Assembly: GCA_016297805.1 (NCBI GenBank)
Contig: JAEDFX010000086.1
Coordinates: forward strand, 1 to 9,593
From: Treponema sp.
Lineage (GTDB): Bacteria; Spirochaetota; Spirochaetia; Treponematales; Treponemataceae
Reading direction: 5' to 3'
DNA: 9,593 nucleotides
The position numbers and the translations under genes were made by a program. Shown here in pieces: positions 5,058 to 9,593 of this stretch (the first letter of the stretch is position 1; the number at the start of each line of letters is the position of its first letter). The notes beneath the pieces are model-generated. The model searched no databases. It worked only from the letters and a program-made list of their open reading frames with translations, and had not been told where the DNA came from.

Positions 5058-6848
5058 ATGAACAAGCTTAATTTAGGCCGCTATTTTAAACGTTATGCGG
5101 TAATGTATCTTATTGCATTTTTATGTATGACTGGTGGAACTTTGCTGGATATGGCAGCACCAAAAATTGTCCAGCACATTTGTGATGATGTTCTCATTGG
5201 TCGAAATATGGAAATTTTTAAATTTCTTTTGCTGGGAATTTTAGGAATTGGTGTTGGCCGCTGTATTTTCCAATACGCAAAGGAATTTATCTGCGACTGG
5301 TGCGGAAGTAAGATTGCTTCGGAAGTTCGAATAAATCTTTTTCAGAAAATTCAGAGTCTTTCTGCCAACTTTTTTGATGGTATTAACAGCGGTGAATTAA
5401 TGAGCCGTGTAAAGGATGACGTTGACCGTATCTGGGATATTGCCGCCTTTATGGGAATTTTAATTGCCGAGGTTGTTGTACGAGTTGTAAGTACCATGTT
5501 CTTTATGATTAAGATTAACTGGCAGCTTTCAATAATTCCTATTATTGGAATGTTTCTTTCTGGTGTAATTGCTATTTTAATGGAAAGGAAACTGGATTCT
5601 CTCTACGGAAACCTTGCTCAGAAGAATTCGGAGCTTAATAATACTGCAGCAGAAAATCTTGCTGGTGTTCGTACTGTAAAGGCTTTTGCCAGAGAAGGTT
5701 TTGAAATAAATAAGTTCCATAAGCACAATCAGAAATATTATGAGCTGAACATTGATTTGAGTCGTGTATTTGTAAAGTATAATCCAATTATTCAGATGAT
5801 TGCTCGTGTACTTTCCCTGTTCATTCTGCTTTTGGGCGGTCTAATGGTAATGAAGGGAAATCCGTTTAATGAAGGAAAACCTCTCACTCTTGGTGAACTT
5901 ATGGCATTGGTTCAGTACGTCGGCGGTATGATCTGGCCAATGGAAATGCTGGGATGGCTTACAAACGGTCTTTCTTCTGCAAAGGCCAGTGTAAAACGCT
6001 TGAACAAGATTTACGAAGAAATGCCTGCCATTAATGATGAATCTGATTTGGAAAAACAGAATTCCATCGCTGGCGGAGAAGCTATTGATGAAGATTTAGC
6101 AAATGCACTTTTCACTGCAGATGACCTTTCAGGGGAAATCAGCTTTGAAAATGTTTCTTACAAATCTGGTGAACGGGATATTCTGAAGGATGTTAGCTTT
6201 GAAATTAAAGCTGGCCAGACCTTAGGAATTATGGGTGCAACTGGTTCTGGTAAAACTACAATCATCAACCTTCTTAAACGAATGTATGATGTAACAAGTG
6301 GTTCTATCAAAATGGATGGAGTTGATATCCGTCAGATTCCTTTGGCAACCTTGCGCCGTTCCATAGCCTGTGTTATGCAGGATATCTTCCTGTTCAGCGA
6401 CACTATTGATGGAAATATTCGCCTTGGTGCAAAAGAAACTATGACTACTCCAGAAGTTCGTGCGGCTTTGGAAAAATCTCATTCTGCAGAGTTTGTGGAT
6501 AAGATGGAAGAAAAGGAACAGACTGTAATTGGTGAGCGTGGAGTAGGCCTTAGCGGAGGACAGAAACAGCGAATTACAATTGCCCGTGCCCTTGCCCGCA
6601 AAACACCAGTGCTTGTTCTTGATGATTCAACATCGGCTTTGGATACAGAAACCGAACAGGAGATTCAGGGCGTTCTTGCTGAATTAAGCGGCATGACAAA
6701 AATCATCATTGCCCACAGAATCAGTGCTGTCCGCAAGGCAGATAAAATCATCGTACTGGAAAACGGTCAGGTTGTAGAAATGGGAACTCACGACGAGTTG
6801 TTAGCTAAAGGTGGATTGTATAAGGAAACTTACGATTCACAATATTAA
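5058..6848 (+). CDS. ABC exporter half-transporter, subunit with degenerate ATPase site
   Basis: Inner-membrane type IV ABC exporter subunit of 596 residues, membrane domain fused to nucleotide-binding domain. Six helices fall near residues 13-33, 54-74, 130-150, 156-175, 243-265 and 278-298. Walker A is GATGSGKT (393-400), signature LSGGQ (498-502), Walker B VLVLDD with Asp522, and the switch His is 553. The residue after Walker B, normally the catalytic Glu, is Asp523 (LDDSTSALD). That change is typical of one subunit in heterodimeric exporters such as LmrCD, BmrCD and TM287/288. An acidic linker (about 322-358) joins the domains and is longer than usual. GGGAG (5043-5047) sits 10 bases before the ATG. 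Its partner is the next gene. The substrate is unknown; this family usually exports drugs, lipids or peptides. Confidence 0.93.
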   Translation: MNKLNLGRYFKRYAVMYLIAFLCMTGGTLLDMAAPKIVQHICDDVLIGRNMEIFKFLLLGILGIGVGRCIFQYAKEFICDWCGSKIASEVRINLFQKIQSLSANFFDGINSGELMSRVKDDVDRIWDIAAFMGILIAEVVVRVVSTMFFMIKINWQLSIIPIIGMFLSGVIAILMERKLDSLYGNLAQKNSELNNTAAENLAGVRTVKAFAREGFEINKFHKHNQKYYELNIDLSRVFVKYNPIIQMIARVLSLFILLLGGLMVMKGNPFNEGKPLTLGELMALVQYVGGMIWPMEMLGWLTNGLSSAKASVKRLNKIYEEMPAINDESDLEKQNSIAGGEAIDEDLANALFTADDLSGEISFENVSYKSGERDILKDVSFEIKAGQTLGIMGATGSGKTTIINLLKRMYDVTSGSIKMDGVDIRQIPLATLRRSIACVMQDIFLFSDTIDGNIRLGAKETMTTPEVRAALEKSHSAEFVDKMEEKEQTVIGERGVGLSGGQKQRITIARALARKTPVLVLDDSTSALDTETEQEIQGVLAELSGMTKIIIAHRISAVRKADKIIVLENGQVVEMGTHDELLAKGGLYKETYDSQY

Positions 6849-6879
6849 GATAAAAATTACCTCCTGTAATTTTTATCTT
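6847..6879 (+). other. Perfect 14-bp AT-rich hairpin at the stop codon of the first ABC gene
   Basis: AAGATAAAAATTAC (6847-6860) pairs perfectly with GTAATTTTTATCTT (6866-6879), loop CTCCT. The stem begins at the second base of the TAA stop. No T-run follows, so it is not a standard terminator. It may mark or protect the 3' end of the upstream message, or allow partial read-through. Confidence 0.75.
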
Positions 6880-6916
6880 TGCAGTTTGTTGACACAAACT
6901 GCACCAGTTATATAAG
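6880..6916 (+). promoter_or_regulatory. Internal promoter of the second ABC gene, with a 10-bp palindrome over its -35 box
   Basis: A perfect -35 TTGACA (6889-6894) is 16 bp from TATAAG (6911-6916, 5 of 6). The arms TGCAGTTTGT (6880-6889) and ACAAACTGCA (6894-6903) form a perfect 10-bp inverted repeat with loop TGAC, so the -35 box is the centre of the palindrome. A dimeric repressor bound there would block RNA polymerase. The expected transcription start is near 6923. Confidence 0.7.
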
Positions 6917-6926
6917 TCTAAACACT

Positions 6927-6942
6927 GCGCCATCCTTGGCGC
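6927..6942 (+). other. GC-rich hairpin in the leader of the second ABC gene
   Basis: GCGCCA (6927-6932) pairs with TGGCGC (6937-6942), loop TCCT. With transcription starting near 6923, it would sit at the very 5' end of the message, where such hairpins often protect mRNA. It ends 5 bases before the GGAGA ribosome site (6948-6952), which is 11 bases from the ATG. Confidence 0.55.
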
Positions 6943-6963
6943 TTATTGGAGATGTAGGACATT

Positions 6964-8730
6964 ATGGCAAATAGTTATAAACAGGATGAGGCTCAGGTAA
7001 AAAAGTCTAATTTTGAAACCATGCCTCGCCTTTTTAAATATTTATTTAATTACAAGGGTAAGATTGCCGGCGTATTTATCTGTATGGCATTTGGAACCAC
7101 CATCGACCTTATCAACCCTCTTTTAAATGAACGGGCAATTGATAAATATCTGATGGCTTCAAACGTTCCGGGCTTTGTGCGCATATGTATTATTGGCGGC
7201 ATTTTGAATCTTCTTGCAGTTCTGGCTATTAAAATCCGTATGATTCTTATGGCAAAAACCAGCAACAAGGTTATTCAGGAACTGCGACAGGAATTATACG
7301 ACCACATTCAGACTCTGGATCTGGCATTTTTTGATTCCCGTCCATCCGGAAAGATTCTTGCCCGAATTATTGGAGATACTAACTCCCTTAAGGATATCAT
7401 TGAAAACGCAGTAACTACACTTATTCCAAATATGATTACAGTTATTGCTGTTATGCTGATTATGTTTTTGAAGAACTGGAAGCTGGCTCTGGCCGCTCTT
7501 TGCAGTCTTCCATTTTTGATTTTTGGTGTATTCCTTATTTCGATTAAGGCCGAAAAGCACTGGAAAGCAAAGCGTCAGAAATCTTCAAACATGAACGCAT
7601 TTATTAATGAAGACCTTTCGGGAATTAAAATTATTCAGAGCTTCCGTGCCGAACAGGAAACAGACAAAACCTTCCAGCAGCTGGTTTGGGATGACCGCAA
7701 GGAATTCATTCGTGCTGTTCGCTGGTGTGACGGTTTTGGTTCCTGGATTGATTTGTGCTGGAGCGTAGGCACAATGGCTTTGTATATGATAGGTGTAATG
7801 GCCTTAGGTATTGATAATGTTTCAATTGGTACATACATTGCTTTTGGCAGTTATGTTGGAATGTTCTGGCAGCCAATTATGAACCTGAGCAATTTCTACA
7901 ATCAGTTTGTAAATGCGGCCAGTGGTGCAGAACGTATTTTTGAAATTATTGATACAAAAGCTAAGGTTGTAAGCCCAGAAAATGCACCTAAGATGCCTGT
8001 CATTCAGGGAAATGTTGATTTTGAGAATGTTACCTTTGGCTATACAGAAGATGTAAACGTGCTCAAAAATGTTGATTTCTCGGTTAAGCAGGGAGAAACA
8101 ATTGCACTGGTAGGACCTACTGGTGCTGGTAAATCTACAGTTGTAAATCTTGTAAGCCGCTTCTATGATGTAAAAGACGGCGTAATCAAAATTGACGGAA
8201 AAGATATTCGCAGTGTTGATTTAGATTCACTTAGAACTCAGATGGGTGTTATGACACAGGACAACTACATTTTCAGTGGTACAATCCGTGATAACATCAT
8301 GTATGGCAAGCTTGATGCAACTGAAGAAGAAATGATTGCGGCAGCTAAGGCTGTTCACGCAGATGATTTTATCAGCAAACTGGAAAAAGGCTACGACACA
8401 GAACTGACAGCCCGTGGCGGAGAACTTTCCAATGGTCAGCGCCAGCTTGTGGCATTTGCAAGAACTATGCTTTCTAATCCACATATTTTGATTCTGGATG
8501 AAGCTACTTCCAGCATTGATACTAAAACTGAACTTCTGGTTCAGGCAGGTATTGCAAGTATGCTAAAAGGAAGAACAAGTTTTGTAATTGCCCACCGACT
8601 TTCCACAATTCAGAACGCAGACCGAATTTTCGTAATAGACAAAGGCGGCATAATAGAAAGCGGTACCCCAGCCGAATTGATGGAAAAGAAAGGGGAATAT
8701 TACAAGCTTAGACAAGCACAGTTTGCGTAA
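6964..8730 (+). CDS. ABC exporter half-transporter, catalytic subunit of the heterodimer
   Basis: Inner-membrane ABC exporter subunit of 588 residues, membrane domain followed by nucleotide-binding domain. Helices fall near residues 33-53, 70-95, 148-169, 173-194, and two between about 257 and 306. Walker A is GPTGAGKS (384-391), Walker B ILILDE with Asp512 and catalytic Glu513, and the switch His is 544. The signature motif is LSNGQ (488-492) instead of LSGGQ. Its degenerate signature faces the Asp-containing Walker B site of the upstream subunit, while its own Glu513 faces the intact LSGGQ there. The dimer thus has one weak and one active ATPase site, as known for LmrCD-type exporters. The ATG at 6964 follows GGAGA by 11 bases. 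The gene has its own promoter in the 115-bp gap. The last codons, through TAA, recur 60 bases downstream. Confidence 0.94.
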   Translation: MANSYKQDEAQVKKSNFETMPRLFKYLFNYKGKIAGVFICMAFGTTIDLINPLLNERAIDKYLMASNVPGFVRICIIGGILNLLAVLAIKIRMILMAKTSNKVIQELRQELYDHIQTLDLAFFDSRPSGKILARIIGDTNSLKDIIENAVTTLIPNMITVIAVMLIMFLKNWKLALAALCSLPFLIFGVFLISIKAEKHWKAKRQKSSNMNAFINEDLSGIKIIQSFRAEQETDKTFQQLVWDDRKEFIRAVRWCDGFGSWIDLCWSVGTMALYMIGVMALGIDNVSIGTYIAFGSYVGMFWQPIMNLSNFYNQFVNAASGAERIFEIIDTKAKVVSPENAPKMPVIQGNVDFENVTFGYTEDVNVLKNVDFSVKQGETIALVGPTGAGKSTVVNLVSRFYDVKDGVIKIDGKDIRSVDLDSLRTQMGVMTQDNYIFSGTIRDNIMYGKLDATEEEMIAAAKAVHADDFISKLEKGYDTELTARGGELSNGQRQLVAFARTMLSNPHILILDEATSSIDTKTELLVQAGIASMLKGRTSFVIAHRLSTIQNADRIFVIDKGGIIESGTPAELMEKKGEYYKLRQAQFA

Positions 8731-8807
8731 GCAAATTGCAGGCATGGGTAAAGTAAATTGGCATTGTAATTTGAATTATCAACCCATGCCAGCACAGCTT
8801 TGCGTAA
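8715..8807 (+). repeat. Direct repeat of the ABC gene's 3' end, flanking an inverted repeat
   Basis: AGCACAGTTTGCGTAA (8715-8730), the last five codons including the stop, recurs as AGCACAGCTTTGCGTAA (8791-8807) with one inserted C. Between the copies lie 60 bp, starting with a hairpin whose GTAA loop contains the stop (CAGTTTGC 8719-8726 with GCAAATTG 8731-8738). A 9-bp inverted repeat follows: GGCATGGGT (8741-8749) and ACCCATGCC (8782-8790). It could be a segmental duplication or the remains of a small insertion. Confidence 0.65.
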
Positions 8808-8823
8808 TAATTTTCTTGATTTT

Positions 8824-8911
8824 AAACCGCAGATACACGCGGATAAACGCAGATTTATATCATTATCTATTTTTATCTGCGTTCATCTGTGTTTATCTGC
8901 GGTTTTTATTT
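8824..8911 (+). repeat. Inverted array of 10-bp CGCAGATAAA-type units, likely also a terminator
   Basis: The left arm (8824-8854) holds three tandem units: CGCAGATACA, CGCGGATAAA and CGCAGATTTA. The right arm (8875-8905) is its inverse, with units such as ATCTGCGTTC and ATCTGTGTTT. Arm to arm, 27 of 31 positions match, two more are G-U pairs in RNA, and the loop is 20 bases. The right arm is followed by TTTTTATTTTT, so the structure should stop transcription from the ABC genes. Repeats of this look occur between genes in many bacteria, from my general memory. Its translation gives a spurious N-terminal extension to cdd. Confidence 0.8.
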
Positions 8912-8916
8912 TTCTA

Positions 8917-8931
8917 TGTTATAATATTCCT
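8917..8931 (+). promoter_or_regulatory. Extended -10 promoter of cdd, giving a leaderless message
   Basis: TGTTATAAT (8917-8925) is a perfect extended -10 (TGnTATAAT). Only six bases (8926-8931) separate it from the ATG at 8932, so transcription should begin at or within a base or two of the start codon. No ribosome site precedes the ATG. No good -35 is present, because that position falls in the repeat arm; the extended -10 can compensate. Confidence 0.65.
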
Positions 8932-9345
8932 ATGACAAATGAAGAATTAATTAAAACTGCAATCAAAATGACAGAAATGTCTTATGTGCCTTATTCCCAC
9001 TTCCACGTTGGAGCAGCTCTGCTTACAACTGATGGCAAAGTTTATACTGGCTGTAACATTGAAAATGCTGCATACGGTCCCAGCAACTGTGCAGAGCGAA
9101 CTGCAATTTTCAAGGCAGTCAGCGAAGGTGACAAAGATTTTTCTGCCATAGCTATAGTTGGCGGACCAGAAGATGAAAACGGCAAGGCAAAACTGGAAGA
9201 CTACTGTTCTCCATGCGGAGTATGCCGTCAGGTAATGGCAGAATTCTGCAACAAGGACTTCAAAATCATCCTTGCAAAAAGTCCGTCAGACTACAAAGTT
9301 TTCACTCTTGGTGAATTACTTCCTGAAAGCTTCAGTCTGAACTAA
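8932..9345 (+). CDS. cdd: Cytidine deaminase (Cdd)
   Basis: Zinc enzyme that deaminates cytidine and deoxycytidine to uridine and deoxyuridine in pyrimidine salvage, in the cytoplasm. The 137 residues match the short homotetrameric class. SYVPYSHFHVGAAL is at 17-30 and the substrate-binding CNIENAAYGPSNCAERTA at 41-58. Zinc ligand Cys53 and catalytic Glu55 are in the CAE motif, and Cys95 and Cys98 in PCGVC. The start is the ATG at 8932 (MTNEELIKTA). An in-frame ATG at 8800 would add 44 residues that translate the intergenic repeat and is rejected. There is no ribosome site; the message appears leaderless. The 3' end overlaps the opposing phosphoesterase gene by 30 bp. Function is certain; the leaderless start is inferred. 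Confidence 0.96.
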   Translation: MTNEELIKTAIKMTEMSYVPYSHFHVGAALLTTDGKVYTGCNIENAAYGPSNCAERTAIFKAVSEGDKDFSAIAIVGGPEDENGKAKLEDYCSPCGVCRQVMAEFCNKDFKIILAKSPSDYKVFTLGELLPESFSLN

Positions 9346-9593
9346 AATTTCTACCAGCTCCACTGGATTTCCAAATCTTGGAAACAGTGGTTTTTGGTAG
9401 CTTAGGCCTCGGCTTATAATAAACACCGAGGTCTGTCCCTCTTGTTCAGTTGAAAAAATATATCGTCCGCCTGCATATTTAGGAAATAGACCTTGTCCAG
9501 GTGCATAAAGTCCGTTTATAAATGGAAAACGCCATTGTCCGCCGTGAGCATGACCACTTAAAATCAAATCATAAATGCCGGGAGCTTTGTATA
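9316..9593 (-). CDS. Metallophosphoesterase, YkuE/YaeI-like, C-terminal part only
   Basis: Calcineurin-like metallophosphoesterase, cut by the right edge of the window. The visible ~92 residues contain LILSGHAHGGQ, the C-terminal metal-binding GHxHGGQ motif of the family. Then comes RFPFINGLYAPGQGLFPKYAGG, a stretch typical of the YkuE/YaeI branch, which includes membrane-associated phosphodiesterases acting on lipid or envelope substrates. The frame is open to base 9593 (reading YKAPGIYD before LILSGHAHGG), so the TTG at 9567 is not the start. The stop TAA (9316-9318) lies within the 3' end of cdd, giving a 30-bp convergent overlap. The N-terminal metal ligands (DxH, GDxxD) and any membrane anchor are outside the window. 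The specific substrate is not determinable here. Confidence 0.9.
   Translation of the reverse strand, partial: YKAPGIYDLILSGHAHGGQWRFPFINGLYAPGQGLFPKYAGGRYIFSTEQEGQTSVFIISRGLSYQKPLFPRFGNPVELVEILVQTEAFRK

Noticed and set aside
6847..6879. Intrinsic terminator between the ABC genes
   Set aside because: The hairpin is perfect, but the stem is AT-rich and no T-run follows it; the T residues are inside the stem.
8824..8905. CRISPR array
   Set aside because: The repeat units are about 10 bp, directly adjacent without spacers, and arranged as an inverted pair.
9316..9567. Complete 83-residue protein starting at 9567
   Set aside because: The frame continues upstream to the window edge with family-consistent residues, so this is only the C-terminal part of a longer phosphoesterase.

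Overview
The window looks like part of the chromosome of a low-GC, host-associated Treponema (Spirochaetes). The main evidence is the GroEL N-terminus at the left edge, which reads like treponemal GroEL. Long AT-rich gaps between genes and several small secreted proteins of unknown function fit this. The genus is inferred from recognised protein sequence, not from a search.

Layout, left to right. (1) 1-655, minus: N-terminal 218 residues of GroEL, truncated by the window edge. (2) 787-3125, plus: a two-gene unit made of a cytoplasmic SASA/sialate O-acetylesterase-type SGNH esterase and an unrecognised exported protein, joined by a TAATG stop/start overlap. (3) 3147-3759, minus: a Phd/YefM antitoxin and RelE/ParE toxin pair, whose promoter is embedded in a perfect 12-bp inverted repeat. 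(4) 3907-4677, plus: a single-gene unit for an unrecognised exported protein, with a 15-A tract between its candidate promoter boxes and a strong intrinsic terminator after it. (5) 4748-5057: a gene-free stretch holding a GC-rich structured island (about 62% GC), then the promoter and a terminator-like hairpin leader of the next gene. (6) 5058-8730, plus: two half-size ABC exporter subunits that form a heterodimer with one degenerate and one canonical ATPase site. The 115-bp gap between them has three hairpins and its own promoter, whose -35 box lies at the centre of a perfect palindrome. (7) 8731-8931: a duplicated copy of the end of the second ABC gene, then a 10-bp-unit repeat arranged as a long hairpin followed by T-rich sequence. 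(8) 8932-9345, plus: cytidine deaminase (cdd), apparently read from a leaderless transcript. (9) 9316-9593, minus: the C-terminal part of a YkuE/YaeI-like metallophosphoesterase, overlapping cdd tail to tail.

The coding content belongs mostly to known families, and no complete new multi-gene system is visible. The most unusual material is between the genes: the palindrome over the internal ABC promoter, the poly-A promoter spacer, the GC-rich island, the inverted CGCAGATAAA-type repeat, and the leaderless start of cdd.
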